A stretch of DNA of 64,000 nucleotides from Microvirga lupini. Its GTDB lineage: Bacteria > Pseudomonadota > Alphaproteobacteria > Rhizobiales > Beijerinckiaceae. Positions 52,495-62,258 of the stretch are shown here, one piece after another. Under the pieces are notes generated by a model. It was given only the letters and a program-made list of their open reading frames with translations, was not told the origin of the DNA and searched no databases. Numbering within the stretch: position 1 is the first letter of the stretch; every line of letters begins with the position of its first letter. Position numbers and translations under genes: made by a program. Where the stretch lies: contig NZ_JACHWB010000001.1 in the NCBI RefSeq assembly GCF_014191055.1, positions 835,875 through 899,874 of the forward strand, in the 5' to 3' direction.

Positions 52495-53427
52495 TTAGTC
52501 GAACAGGCTCGACACCGAGCTTTCTGTCGCCGTGCGGCCGATGGCTTCGCCCATCAGAGACGCGATGGAGATGACGCGGATGTTGTGGGCCGCCTTCACC
52601 GCCTCGGTCGGCATGATGGAATCGGTGATCACGAGCGCCTTCAGGCGGGAGCTGGCGATGCGGGCCACGGCTCCGCCGGAGAGAACTCCATGGGTGATGT
52701 AGGCGTAGACCTCCTTGGCGCCGTTGGCGAGGAGTGCATCGGCGGCGTTCACCAGGGTGCCGCCGGAATCGACGATGTCGTCGACCAGGATGCAGGAGCG
52801 GCCGGAGACGTCGCCGATGATGTTCATCACCTCGGACTCGCCGGGGCGATCGCGGCGCTTGTCGACAATGGCGAGTGGGGCATCGATGCGCTTGGCAAGG
52901 GCACGGGCGCGCACCACGCCACCCACGTCCGGCGAGACCACCATCCGGTTGCCGCCATCAAGGTGCTCCTTGATGTCGCGCGCCAGGATAGGGGCGGCGA
53001 AGAGGTTGTCCGTGGGAATGTCGAAGAAGCCCTGGATCTGGCCGGCATGCAGATCCAGCGTCAGTACGCGGTCGACGCCCGCATGAGTGATCATGTTGGC
53101 GACGAGCTTGGCTGAGATCGGCGACCGGGAGGCGGGCTTCCGATCCTGCCGGGCGTAGCCGAAATACGGGATCACCGCCGTGATGCGGCGGGCCGAGGCC
53201 CTGCGCAGCGCATCCGTGATGATCAGAAGCTCCATGAGGTGGTCGTTGGTGGGAAACGAGGTCGACTGGATGATGAACACGTCCTCGCCGCGCACATTCT
53301 CCTGGATCTCGACGAACACTTCCATGTCCGCGAAGCGCTTCACCTGAGCTTTTGCCAGAGGAACATTGAGATAGGCGGAGATGGCCTCCGCCAGCGGACG
53401 ATTGGAATTTCCCGCAACGAGCTTCAT
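52495..53427 (-). CDS. prs: Ribose-phosphate pyrophosphokinase
   Basis: This 310-residue enzyme makes PRPP from ribose-5-phosphate and ATP. Motifs include [45 protein letters not shown] and the PRPP loop [17 protein letters not shown]. The window also holds two PRPP users, apt and pncB. The start is the conserved ATG; its ribosome binding site is weak. Confidence 0.95.
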   Translation of the reverse strand: MKLVAGNSNRPLAEAISAYLNVPLAKAQVKRFADMEVFVEIQENVRGEDVFIIQSTSFPTNDHLMELLIITDALRRASARRITAVIPYFGYARQDRKPASRSPISAKLVANMITHAGVDRVLTLDLHAGQIQGFFDIPTDNLFAAPILARDIKEHLDGGNRMVVSPDVGGVVRARALAKRIDAPLAIVDKRRDRPGESEVMNIIGDVSGRSCILVDDIVDSGGTLVNAADALLANGAKEVYAYITHGVLSGGAVARIASSRLKALVITDSIMPTEAVKAAHNIRVISIASLMGEAIGRTATESSVSSLFD

Positions 53428-53582
53428 GAAAGCAACTTTGGCTTTGTGTGACCGATAATGCCCGCTGCGCAACGCCGTGATCCCTGCGCGGCCGGGCGCA
53501 AGGGTCTTAGCAGCGATATCAAACCGTCACAATACACGTGAGCGGCTTTGATGCACCGCAAAGCCGGGTTGTTGCCATGCGG

Positions 53583-54113
53583 TTATTGCATTGCAACTTG
53601 GTTCTCCTCGTCGGAGGCCTCTGTCGGCTGGGCCTCCGCCGTCTGGAACGGCGCTTCGGCTGCCGGTGTCTCGGATTTGGCCTCGCTCAGGAACTCCGCG
53701 ATCTCGCCCATGCTGGCCTGGGCCAGCTTGGCAAGAGCCTGCTTGTCGAGGGACGAGATGGAAGCAACCGGTGCGGGGCTCGACCCCTCCAGACGCTTAG
53801 CCCGGCGCTTCTGGGAATCGAACACGTCCCAGACGTAGGACACCTTGGTTTCGCCGTCCTCGGTGGCGGTCGAGAGATAGCCGCGGACCCGGTAGCGGGC
53901 CTCGGCGCTGGCGCCGACGAGATCGACCTTGCGGTCGGTGGCCGCGGTGGCGAGCTCCTCGGCCAAGGCGGATCGGATGGGGGCAGGTGCCCCGTCGATG
54001 CTCTCAAGGGCGACGGGAATACCCTCGGGCGACGCGCTGAATGTGCCTTGGCAGGCTCCCAGAGCCGCCGTCAGCGCGATTGCGGCAAGCCGTGCAAGCG
54101 TCATCCCACTCAT
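53583..54113 (-). CDS. Predicted lipoprotein, family not recognised
   Basis: This 176-residue protein has a lipoprotein signal (MSGMTLARLAAIALTAALGAC, Cys21 as the lipidation site). The middle contains VALESIDGAPAPIRSALAEEL and a strand-rich YRVRGYLSTATEDGETKVSY, which could belong to a small beta-rich envelope family. The C-terminus is Ala/Glu-rich. Outer-membrane or periplasmic anchoring is inferred from the lipobox. Confidence 0.72.
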   Translation of the reverse strand: MSGMTLARLAAIALTAALGACQGTFSASPEGIPVALESIDGAPAPIRSALAEELATAATDRKVDLVGASAEARYRVRGYLSTATEDGETKVSYVWDVFDSQKRRAKRLEGSSPAPVASISSLDKQALAKLAQASMGEIAEFLSEAKSETPAAEAPFQTAEAQPTEASDEENQVAMQ

Positions 54114-54175
54114 GAAAGCCCCCGCTCTTATTCTTCGTAACGAAGTCTTAAGCTTAACGGAGGCGCCCGTCCAGT

Positions 54176-55336
54176 TCAGCCGTGGCGACGCAGCCGGGTC
54201 GCGAGCGAATCGAGCCCTAGGGTGGCAAGACCCGCAACTAGCCCCCAGAAGGCCGAGCCGATGCCGAAGAGGGTGAGACCCGATGCGGTCACCGCCAGGG
54301 TGATCACGGCCGGAAAAACCTTGGAGCCTTCGGAGAGGGCAGAGCCCAGAGCCCCGGCGAAGGCGCCCAGGAGGGCCAAGCCTGCCACGGTCTTGATGAG
54401 TTCCGGCGGCAGAGCGGCGATCAGGCCGATCAGCGCCGCGCTGAAGGCGGCAAAGACCAGGTAGCTCAAGGCGTAGAAGGGACCGACCATCCAGCGCTTG
54501 GCAGGGTCGGGATGGGTGTCGGGCCCGGTGCAGATCGCCGCCGAAATGGCCGCGAGATTGCTCGTATGGGCGCCGAAGAGGGCGGTGACCAGGGAAGCCA
54601 GCCCTGTCACGGCCAGGATCGGACGGGACGGGGGCTGGTAGCCGGAGGCCTTCAGCACGGCGAAGCCCGGCAGGTTCTGGGACGCCATGGTGACCAGGAA
54701 CAGGGGCAAGCCGAGCCCGATCAGCGCCGCAGGCTCGAAGACAGGCGCGATGAAGATCAGGGAGGATAGGCTCAAGGTCGATGTCAGCGGCTGCGCCATC
54801 CCGCCGCCGAAGGCGATGCCGAGACCCACGAACAGCACCGCCAGCACGGCCAGCGCCGGATTGACGAGCCGCACCACGAGGAAGATGGCGACCAGGGGCA
54901 GGACGAGGCCGGGCGCGCCCTCAGCGCTCTGGAATACCCCGACGACGAACTGGAGGAGCACACCGGCCAGCATCGCGGCCGCGATGGAGGTGGGGATGCG
55001 TTCGATCGAACGCCCGAACGGCTTGATGAGAGCCGCAAGCACGATGAGAGCACCGGCCAGCAGGAAGGAGCCGACGGCTGCATGGATGGAAATGCCGGCG
55101 GAGGCGGCAATGAGCGCCGCGCCAGGGGTCGACCAGGCCGTAATCACGGGCATCCGGTAGCGGACGCTCAGGTATCCGCTGCTCGCCGCCATGGCAAGGC
55201 ACAGGGCGGCTACCCAGGAGGAAGTCTGCTCCGCATCGGCCCCCACGGCCTGGGCGGCCGCGATGATGATCGCGATCGTACTGCCGAAGCCCACCAAGGC
55301 CGCAACGACGGCTGATGTGACGATCGACAGGCGCAT
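54176..55336 (-). CDS. BenE-family benzoate/H+ symporter-like transporter
   Basis: This 386-residue membrane protein has about 11-12 spans and the BenE pattern: MPVITAWSTPGAALIA, FGAHTSNLAAISAAICTGPD and RWMVGPFYALSYLVFA. The family carries benzoate in E. coli BenE, but substrates of most members are untested. No benzoate-degradation genes are near. GGAG lies 7 bases before the ATG. Confidence 0.83.
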   Translation of the reverse strand: MRLSIVTSAVVAALVGFGSTIAIIIAAAQAVGADAEQTSSWVAALCLAMAASSGYLSVRYRMPVITAWSTPGAALIAASAGISIHAAVGSFLLAGALIVLAALIKPFGRSIERIPTSIAAAMLAGVLLQFVVGVFQSAEGAPGLVLPLVAIFLVVRLVNPALAVLAVLFVGLGIAFGGGMAQPLTSTLSLSSLIFIAPVFEPAALIGLGLPLFLVTMASQNLPGFAVLKASGYQPPSRPILAVTGLASLVTALFGAHTSNLAAISAAICTGPDTHPDPAKRWMVGPFYALSYLVFAAFSAALIGLIAALPPELIKTVAGLALLGAFAGALGSALSEGSKVFPAVITLAVTASGLTLFGIGSAFWGLVAGLATLGLDSLATRLRRHG

Positions 55337-55546
55337 GACCGGCTCCAAAAATCCCCAGGAGCTTAGCCGTTTAGAGGCATCGGAGCGGCTGGTCCAGGCT
55401 TCCCGTCTTCTCGAGCGCTCTCACGGCTATTTTAACTAAAGTTACAAAGTTTCTTGCTGGAAATTAGTAACGTTGCATCGTAATCGTGTAGAAGGCTTGA
55501 AAGCTAAAGCCTCGGTCCTCGCCTCGAACCCATTTGGAGCTTTCCT

Positions 55547-57880
55547 ATGGTCAGCAATGCCGTCAAGGTCGGCAGCGAAATCCGCGTCAACATTACACCT
55601 ACCGGATTTCAAGAAAACTCAAGCGTAACGGTTCTCGCGGATGGACGATGGGTCGTGACTTGGTCAGGGAATGGCCCTGATGATGCAAATGGCATTTTCC
55701 AGAGGATCTATAAAAGTGACGGGACACCGCTTGTTGAAGGCGAAGTTCGCGTCAATGCTACGACTGCCAGCAATCAGTCCAACCCAAGCGTAACGGCTCT
55801 GGAAGGCGGGGGATGGGTTGTAACTTGGCAGGGCAACGGTCCCGGAGATACAAACGGTATCTTCCAGCGGATCTATGACAGCAGCGGAACAGCGATAGGC
55901 AACCAGGAAATTCTCGTCAACTCTATGCCGGCCGGAAACCAAATTCGGCCTGACGTGACATCCCGACCTGGGGGCGGCTGGATCGTTACCTGGACTGATA
56001 TTGCCACTGCCCGCGTCGTACAGAAAGTTTATGACGGACCGGAGGATACAGGCAAAGAAATCGTAGTCGGCAACGTCGGCGCTATCGGTGTCAGCGTGCC
56101 GAATGTCACGATACTGGCAGGAGGCGGATGGGTCGTCACTTGGCTCGGGGACATGTCCGGGGAACAGGGGATCATCCAGCAGGTCTATAATGCCAACGGC
56201 ACGGCAAAGGATGATCCAGCCGTCGTCAAGGCAGGTGATTTCAGCCTGCTGTTCCACTGCGTAACAGGACTTGCTGACGACATGTGGGTCGTCGCCTGGA
56301 GCGAAGACGGTAAAATCGTCCAGCAGTTATACAATGCGGACGGATCTAAGAACGGAAGCGAGATTGTGGTTCCTGCGGTGCCTGGCGTGACCGGCACCGT
56401 CACGGATCTGACCGCTCTTGGCGGTGGCGGATGGATCGTCACCTGGCTGGGGATGGACGGCAACGGCCAGTCCTATGTCTACCAGCAAATCTATGACGCC
56501 GATGGTGCCACCGGTGAGCGAGGCAGCCCGATCAGCAGCGCGGCCGGATCCTCGACGACACTGAGTGCCACCACAACTCAACTCGCTAACGGCGAATGGG
56601 TTGTCGTTTGGGATGGCGATGGGCGAGCGATCGGAGACCAGGACGATGTTGGAATCTTCTTCCAGCGCTTCAGGATGCTCGGTACCGCCCCGACGGACAT
56701 CGAGCTGTCGGGTGTCACAATCGACGAGAATTCCGAACCCGGTACCAAAATCGGCACGCTCTCGGCCACCGACGAGGATCCGGGCGACACGTTGACGTTT
56801 TCGCTGCTTGACGATGCCGGCGGCATGTTCGCCATCGAAAACGGGAAGCTGGTCCTCAAGGCCCGCGGCGTGCTCGACGCCGAGGGGACGAAAACTTACA
56901 GGATCGAAGTCAAAGTCGAAGATGACGACGGGCTCTCATATACGCAGGAGTTCACGATCACCGTCAATGACGTGAACGAGAACCCGAAGGGCATAGGCAT
57001 CGATGGTGGAGAGGTCCTGGACAACGTCGCGGCCGGCACGCGAATCGCCACCTTGACGACAGCAGATCCGGACGCGGGCGACCAGGATCCATCCGACTTC
57101 ACCTATTCCTTCGTGACCGACCGGTCTGGAACGACGCCGGCCACCAGCGACCTCTTCGTCATTCAGGGCGATCAGATCAACCTGAAGGTTGGGAAGGGGT
57201 CTCTCCCGCCGGGCGCTTACAGCTTCTGGGTCAAGACGACGGATGACGGAGGCCTCTCCTATGTCAGGCCGGTCACGCTTACCATCACGGCGTCCGGCGA
57301 AGTCTTCCCCCAGGAGCCGGACGTCGTGCCTCCCCCGCTCAAGGAAGTGTTCGACGGAACGTCGGGCAGCGACACGCTCACTGGCAATGAGATCGCCAAC
57401 ATCATCAATGGTTGGGCCGGCAACGACAGGCTTTACGGGCTGACGGGCGACGACAAGCTCTATGGAGGGGCTGGTAACGACATCCTCTATGGCAACGAGG
57501 GCAACGATCTCCTCGCCGGTGGCCTGGGCAAGGACAAGCTTTACGGTGGCAGTGGCAAGGACATCTTCCTCTTCGACAGCGCCGTGAAGAAGGGGCAGTT
57601 CGACCAGATCATGGACTTCAGCTCGAAGGACGATACGCTTCAGTTCAGTCTTTCCGCCCTGAAATCCTTCAAGATCAAAGCCTTCAAAAAGGGTAAGCTG
57701 AACAAGAAGTTCTTCACGCTGGACGATAAGGCTGAGGATAAGAACGACTACCTCGTGTACAACAAGAAAAAGGGCGTCGTTCTGCTCGACAGTGATGGCT
57801 CCGGGGGCAAGAAGGCGATCGAGATCCTCAAGATCAAGCCTGGGACGAAGCTCGCCGCCGACGATTTCGTCTTTATCTGA
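55547..57880 (+). CDS. RTX/cadherin adhesin-like secreted protein
   Basis: This is a 777-residue protein. Residues 1-375 contain about seven degenerate repeats near 50-60 residues long built on GWVVTWxGxGxDxxGIFQRIY. Two cadherin-like domains follow (about 380-480, 485-590; DENSEPGTKIGTLSATDEDP) and then RTX repeats (about 605-670, NDRLYGLTGDDKLYGGAGND). A C-terminal type I secretion-like end closes it. There is no signal peptide. It is probably exported by a type I system encoded elsewhere and binds calcium. GGAG precedes the ATG. Confidence 0.83.
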   Translation: MVSNAVKVGSEIRVNITPTGFQENSSVTVLADGRWVVTWSGNGPDDANGIFQRIYKSDGTPLVEGEVRVNATTASNQSNPSVTALEGGGWVVTWQGNGPGDTNGIFQRIYDSSGTAIGNQEILVNSMPAGNQIRPDVTSRPGGGWIVTWTDIATARVVQKVYDGPEDTGKEIVVGNVGAIGVSVPNVTILAGGGWVVTWLGDMSGEQGIIQQVYNANGTAKDDPAVVKAGDFSLLFHCVTGLADDMWVVAWSEDGKIVQQLYNADGSKNGSEIVVPAVPGVTGTVTDLTALGGGGWIVTWLGMDGNGQSYVYQQIYDADGATGERGSPISSAAGSSTTLSATTTQLANGEWVVVWDGDGRAIGDQDDVGIFFQRFRMLGTAPTDIELSGVTIDENSEPGTKIGTLSATDEDPGDTLTFSLLDDAGGMFAIENGKLVLKARGVLDAEGTKTYRIEVKVEDDDGLSYTQEFTITVNDVNENPKGIGIDGGEVLDNVAAGTRIATLTTADPDAGDQDPSDFTYSFVTDRSGTTPATSDLFVIQGDQINLKVGKGSLPPGAYSFWVKTTDDGGLSYVRPVTLTITASGEVFPQEPDVVPPPLKEVFDGTSGSDTLTGNEIANIINGWAGNDRLYGLTGDDKLYGGAGNDILYGNEGNDLLAGGLGKDKLYGGSGKDIFLFDSAVKKGQFDQIMDFSSKDDTLQFSLSALKSFKIKAFKKGKLNKKFFTLDDKAEDKNDYLVYNKKKGVVLLDSDGSGGKKAIEILKIKPGTKLAADDFVFI

Positions 57881-57905
57881 GCGGCAGTCCTGCTTTCAGT
57901 GCCAG

Positions 57906-57933
57906 AACCCGGCGGTTATTCCGCCGGGTTTTT
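57906..57933 (+). terminator. Terminator after the RTX adhesin gene
   Basis: A 10-bp stem (aacccggcgg/ccgccgggtt) with loop ttatt ends in five T. Confidence 0.9.
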
Positions 57934-58003
57934 GCATGGAAGGCGGCAACCGGGGAGGGTTCAAGCCCTTCCCCTGCGACTCCCGAGCCCTTAAATCTCC
58001 CCC

Positions 58004-60010
58004 ATGAGTCGCAACACCACCAATGACGTCCCGCCGGATATTCTGGACAATGAGGAGGACGATGAATCCGTTGCCGTCGAGAGCGGCTCCGATGTCGAGT
58101 TCGACCTCGAGGCCAATCCGGGCTCGGTCCAGCGCGGCACCGAGGTGATCCGGCATTTCTGGACGACCCTGCCCAATGCGCCCGGCGTCTACCGCATGCT
58201 CGATGCGAGGGGCGATGTGCTCTATGTGGGCAAGGCGAAGAGCCTGAAGAACCGCGTTGGCTCCTATGCTCGCGGGCAGGCTCACTCCAACCGCATCGCC
58301 CGGATGATCGGCGAAACCTCGTCGATGGAATTCGTCACAACGGCGACGGAAACCGAGGCGCTGCTGCTCGAGGCCAACCTCATCAAGCAGCTCAAACCCC
58401 GCTACAACGTGCTGCTGCGGGACGACAAGTCGCTGCCCTACATCCTCCTCACCGCAGATCACGAGGCGCCGCAGATCGTGAAGCATCGCGGCGCGCGAAA
58501 GCGCAAGGGCGATTATTACGGCCCCTTCGCCAGCGTCTGGGCGGTGAACCGCACCATCAACGCGCTCCAGCGCGCCTTTTTGCTGCGCTCCTGCAACGAC
58601 AGCTATTACGAGAACCGCACGCGGCCCTGCCTGCTTTACCAAATCAAGCGCTGCTCCGGACCCTGTACCAACGAGATCCCGCGTGAGGACTATGCCGAAC
58701 TCGTTGCCGAGGCGCGGGCGTTTCTCTCTGGCAAGTCGAATGCGGTGAAGCAGCGCATCACCGAGGAGATGCAGCAGGCTGCCGAAGAGCTCGAGTTCGA
58801 GCGCGCCGCGCGTTGTCGCGATCGTCTTGCTGCGCTCTCGGCCATCCAGGGCGTGCAGGGCATCAACACCCAGTCGGTGGAAGAGGCGGATGTGTTCGCC
58901 CTCGACGAGCAGGCTGGGCAGTTCTGCGTCGAGGTGTTCTTCTTCCGCAACTGGCAGAACTGGGGCAACCGCGCCTATTTTCCGAAGGCCGACAAGTCCA
59001 TGAGCGCGGACGAGGTCCTGGGCGCCTTCATCGCGCAGTTCTACGACGACAAGCCGGCGCCGCGCCTGATCCTGCTCTCGCACGAGATCGAGGATGCGGA
59101 GCTCATGGCGGCCGCGCTCTCGACCAAGACCGACACGAAGGTCGAAATCCACGCGCCGCAGCGCGGCGAGCGGCGTCAGCTCATCGAATACGTGCTTCGC
59201 AATGCCCGCGAGGCGCTCGGCCGAAGGCTTGCCGATACGGCTTCACAGCAGAAGCTGTTGGTCTCCCTTGGGCAAGCCTTCGGGCTGTCAAGGATACCGC
59301 GTCGCGTCGAAGTCTACGACAACTCGCACATCATGGGCACCAATGCCGTCGGCGCCATGGTGGTGGCGGGAGCGAACGGCTTCATGAAGCAGCACTACCG
59401 CACGTTCAACATGAAGTCGGAGGAACTGAAGCCCGGCGACGATTACGGCATGATGCGCGAGATGCTGCAGCGCCGCTTTGCCCGTCTGGTGAAGGAGGAA
59501 CCGCGTGCTGCAGATGGGGATGGCGCGGCGACTGGAGATGACGGATTTCCCGCCTGGCCCGATCTCGTGCTCATCGATGGCGGCAAGGGCCAGCTCGAGG
59601 CGGCCCGTCAGGCGCTTGCCGAGGTCGGCGTCAGCGAGGACGACGTGGCCCTGATCGGCATCGCCAAGGGGCGCGATCGCGATGCGGGCCGCGAGACCTT
59701 CTTCAAGCCGGGCCAGCCGCCCTTCAAGATGCCGCCGCGGGATCCGGCGCTTTACTTCGTGCAGCGTCTGCGCGACGAAGCGCATCGTTTCGCCATCGGG
59801 GCACACCGGGCCAAGCGCAAGCGCGAGCTGGTCAAGAACCCCCTCGACGAGATCCCTGGCATCGGGCCGACCCGCAAACGGGCGCTCCTGCATCATTTCG
59901 GTACCGTCAAGGCGATCCAGCGGGCGGCCCTGGAGGATCTGATGAAAGCGCCCGGAGTGAACGCCGCCACGGCCCGCGCCGTCTACGACTTCTTCCACGA
60001 GCGGGGGTGA
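58004..60010 (+). CDS. uvrC: Excinuclease ABC subunit C
   Basis: This 668-residue nucleotide-excision nuclease has a GIY-YIG domain near the N-terminus ([20 protein letters not shown]), a Cys cluster ([14 protein letters not shown]), a UVR motif (about residues 235-270), the RNase H-like [18 protein letters not shown] and tandem HhH ([17 protein letters not shown]). An extra acidic N-terminus of about 45 residues is typical of Rhizobiales. No LexA box was seen upstream. Confidence 0.95.
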   Translation: MSRNTTNDVPPDILDNEEDDESVAVESGSDVEFDLEANPGSVQRGTEVIRHFWTTLPNAPGVYRMLDARGDVLYVGKAKSLKNRVGSYARGQAHSNRIARMIGETSSMEFVTTATETEALLLEANLIKQLKPRYNVLLRDDKSLPYILLTADHEAPQIVKHRGARKRKGDYYGPFASVWAVNRTINALQRAFLLRSCNDSYYENRTRPCLLYQIKRCSGPCTNEIPREDYAELVAEARAFLSGKSNAVKQRITEEMQQAAEELEFERAARCRDRLAALSAIQGVQGINTQSVEEADVFALDEQAGQFCVEVFFFRNWQNWGNRAYFPKADKSMSADEVLGAFIAQFYDDKPAPRLILLSHEIEDAELMAAALSTKTDTKVEIHAPQRGERRQLIEYVLRNAREALGRRLADTASQQKLLVSLGQAFGLSRIPRRVEVYDNSHIMGTNAVGAMVVAGANGFMKQHYRTFNMKSEELKPGDDYGMMREMLQRRFARLVKEEPRAADGDGAATGDDGFPAWPDLVLIDGGKGQLEAARQALAEVGVSEDDVALIGIAKGRDRDAGRETFFKPGQPPFKMPPRDPALYFVQRLRDEAHRFAIGAHRAKRKRELVKNPLDEIPGIGPTRKRALLHHFGTVKAIQRAALEDLMKAPGVNAATARAVYDFFHERG

Positions 60011-60109
60011 GGGCGCTGTGAACGAGGAGGGTGGCGCCATGGTGCTGTGCCGCAATTCCAGCCCTGTGCAATTGACGGATTGTCCGTCCTCATGCTTCCT
60101 GCGGGTGTG

Positions 60110-60706
60110 ATGAAGTCTGTTTCCTCCTTTGGCCGCTCGAAGGCCTTGAACCTGGCCAACCTGCTGACCTACGGCCGACTGGCGGCGGTGCCGGCCGTGG
60201 TCGGCCTGCTGTTCTGGCCCGAGGACCACTGGTCCCGTTGGGCCGCGCTGGTCGTCTTCGCGGTGGCGGCCATTACCGACTACCTCGACGGCTACGTGGC
60301 CCGCACCTTCGCCCAGCAATCGGCGCTCGGGCGCATGCTCGACCCCATCGCCGACAAGCTGCTCGTGGCCGCCTGCCTCTTGATGCTGGTGGCCGACGGC
60401 ACGATCCATGGCTGGGCGCTCTGGGCTGCCATCGTGATCCTGTGCCGCGAGATCCTGGTCTCGGGCCTACGCGAGTTCCTGGCAGAGCTGAAGGTCAGCG
60501 TGCCCGTGAGCCGGGTGGCCAAATGGAAGACCACCCTGCAGCTGGTGTCACTCGGCTTCCTGATCGCCGGGCCGGCCGGCGAGACGGTGCTGCCGAACAA
60601 CACCCTGATCGGCATCGTCCTGCTCTGGGTGGCGGCGGTTCTGACGATCTATACCGGCTGGGACTACTTCAAGAACGGCATCCATCATCTCATGGACGAG
60701 GGCTAG
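60110..60706 (+). CDS. pgsA: CDP-diacylglycerol-glycerol-3-phosphate 3-phosphatidyltransferase
   Basis: This 198-residue membrane enzyme has the CDP-alcohol phosphotransferase motif TDYLDGYVAR...GRMLDPIADK. It makes phosphatidylglycerol phosphate for phospholipid synthesis. I used the ATG of MKSVSSFGRSKALNLANLLT; a GTG just before it is possible. It follows uvrC and is close to moaD. Confidence 0.9.
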   Translation: MKSVSSFGRSKALNLANLLTYGRLAAVPAVVGLLFWPEDHWSRWAALVVFAVAAITDYLDGYVARTFAQQSALGRMLDPIADKLLVAACLLMLVADGTIHGWALWAAIVILCREILVSGLREFLAELKVSVPVSRVAKWKTTLQLVSLGFLIAGPAGETVLPNNTLIGIVLLWVAAVLTIYTGWDYFKNGIHHLMDEG

Positions 60707-60710
60707 AGCC

Positions 60711-60962
60711 ATGAAGCTCGTCTACTTCGCATGGGTTCGTGAGCGGGTCGGCAAGACCGACGAGGAGGTCGAGGTGCCGGTGGGCATCGGGACCGTGGCC
60801 GATCTGGTGCGCTGGTTGAAGGGCCGAGGCGAGGAATACGCATACGCCTTCGAGAACGAGGGCATCGTCCGTGCCGCCATCGACCACGTCCATGTCAAGC
60901 CCGAGGCTTCCCTTGCCGGCGCGCGGGAGATCGCCTTCTTCCCGCCGATGACGGGAGGCTAG
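60711..60962 (+). CDS. moaD: Molybdopterin synthase sulfur carrier subunit MoaD
   Basis: This 83-residue ubiquitin-like protein ends in the conserved Gly-Gly (FPPMTGG), the site that is thiocarboxylated. It starts 4 bases after pgsA. It works with MoaE to insert sulfur into precursor Z. Confidence 0.93.
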   Translation: MKLVYFAWVRERVGKTDEEVEVPVGIGTVADLVRWLKGRGEEYAYAFENEGIVRAAIDHVHVKPEASLAGAREIAFFPPMTGG

Positions 60963-60975
60963 CCTCAGGCGCGCC

Positions 60976-61431
60976 ATGGCACGCATGATCCGCATTCAGG
61001 CCGAGCCCTTCGATGTCGCCGCCGAGACGGCTGCCCTGACCGTGGGAAGGGCGGATATCGGCGCGGTGGTTGCCTTCACGGGCCTGTGCCGGGATGAAGG
61101 CGGACGGCTCGCAGCCCTCGAACTCGAACATTATCCCGGCATGGCCGAGGTCGAGATCAACCGGATCGCCGAGCAGGCGCAAAACCGCTGGCCGGTGCTG
61201 GGGCTTACCGTAATTCACCGTTTTGGACGGATCTCTCCAGGCGAGGAAATCGTGCTGGTTCTGGCCGCCAGCGCCCATCGCACGGCCGCCTTCGAGGCGG
61301 CATCGTTCATGATGGATTATCTCAAGACCCAGGCTCCGTTCTGGAAGCGCGAGCACCTCAAGGGCGGCACAATCGGCGCCTGGGTCGAGGCCAAGGAGGC
61401 CGATGATCGGGCGATAGAGCGGTGGGGCTGA
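60976..61431 (+). CDS. moaE: Molybdopterin synthase catalytic subunit MoaE
   Basis: This 151-residue subunit has VVAFTGLCRDEGG, LELEHYPGMAEVEI, HRFGRISPGEEIVLV and the Lys-rich YLKTQAPFWKRE. It transfers sulfur from MoaD to form the molybdopterin dithiolene. It follows moaD by 13 bases. Together with mobA at 5.7 kb, it shows a molybdenum cofactor pathway. Confidence 0.94.
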   Translation: MARMIRIQAEPFDVAAETAALTVGRADIGAVVAFTGLCRDEGGRLAALELEHYPGMAEVEINRIAEQAQNRWPVLGLTVIHRFGRISPGEEIVLVLAASAHRTAAFEAASFMMDYLKTQAPFWKREHLKGGTIGAWVEAKEADDRAIERWG

Positions 61432-61499
61432 TCTCCTTGCTTGACGCTGCCTGAGGAGAGGAGGACCATCTTCGGTGTCATGACACGCGGAGATGCCTC

Positions 61500-61757
61500 A
61501 TGCGCAGCGTTGTCTTCGTTCTCGGCCTGCTGATTTTGGTTCCGGCGGATGCGCATGAACGGCCAGTGCTTCCCCAGCAGGCACAAGCTCCCGATCACAA
61601 TCCGCTCGATTGCTACTGCCGGGCGCAAGGCAAGATGTTCGCCCCGGGAGAGAAGGTGTGCTTGAAGACGGTCGATGGGCCACGGCTCGCTCAGTGCCGG
61701 ATGGAGATCAACGTCATGTCGTGGAGCCTCACGGAGGCACCGTGCCCTGAGACATAA
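61500..61757 (+). CDS. Small exported protein, unknown
   Basis: This 85-residue protein has a signal peptide (MRSVVFVLGLLILVPADAH) and four cysteines in the mature part (CYCRAQGKMFAPGEKVCLK, APCPET), suggesting disulfides. GGAG lies upstream. No family is recognised; similar small Cys-rich exported proteins are common in the group. A hairpin-like ggctgcc...gggcagc follows. Confidence 0.6.
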   Translation: MRSVVFVLGLLILVPADAHERPVLPQQAQAPDHNPLDCYCRAQGKMFAPGEKVCLKTVDGPRLAQCRMEINVMSWSLTEAPCPET

Positions 61758-61791
61758 AAAAGGCTGCCGGTCAGGGCAGCGCGGAGAGACC

Positions 61792-62025
61792 ATGAAGATT
61801 GTCAGGCGGGTTGCCCGGAGTTGCGAAGCGTCCGCTCAGAAAAGACCGGCTACGACAGCGACGATGAAGGAAGAGGACACGCAGACGGCAGCGATGTTGA
61901 GCTTGGCTGTCCAGTCGAGATTGGATGTCAGATACATCGTAGCCCCACTTCTGCGTGAGGGGTTAATCCCCTCTGAATGGATAGGTAGGCTATCAAACCT
62001 GCTGCCTCCTGAGAAGCAGTCCTGA
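61792..62025 (+). CDS. Possible small cytoplasmic protein
   Basis: This is a 77-codon frame beginning MKIVRRVARSCEAS with GGAGAG just before the ATG. Codon use is only weakly GC-biased. An opposite-strand 33-codon frame overlaps it, and only one is likely real. No family is recognised. Confidence 0.3.
   Translation: MKIVRRVARSCEASAQKRPATTATMKEEDTQTAAMLSLAVQSRLDVRYIVAPLLREGLIPSEWIGRLSNLLPPEKQS
61836..61937 (-). CDS. Possible small membrane protein
   Basis: This is a 33-codon frame beginning MYLTSNLDWTAKLNIAAV and ending in a hydrophobic SFIVAVVAGLF segment. Third codon positions are mostly C or G, as in real genes of this genome. A GGGG run lies 5-8 bases upstream. It overlaps the plus-strand frame above. 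Confidence 0.4.
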   Translation of the reverse strand: MYLTSNLDWTAKLNIAAVCVSSSFIVAVVAGLF

Positions 62026-62258
62026 AGGGATTGAGGGCACTTCGCAGACTTCCCGGAATGGTTAACAAATGGTTAACGCCTTGTTTTGATTGGCTCGTAA
62101 TCGTTTTCAGCCGCAGGCGAAAAAAGTTCCTGCTCTATTCTGTCGCACCCTGTTTTCCTTACGGTTTCAGAGAGAGGCAAGGCTGATTGAGCCCTCGAAT
62201 CGGCTGATGCTTTCCGCCGTTGACGGGATGTTTACGGCCCCGGCTTAGTCTCCCACCC

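Noticed and set aside
57981..58003. LexA box before uvrC
   Set aside because: No GTTC-N7-GTTC or GAAC-N7-GAAC is present in the short leader, so SOS control of uvrC is not supported here.
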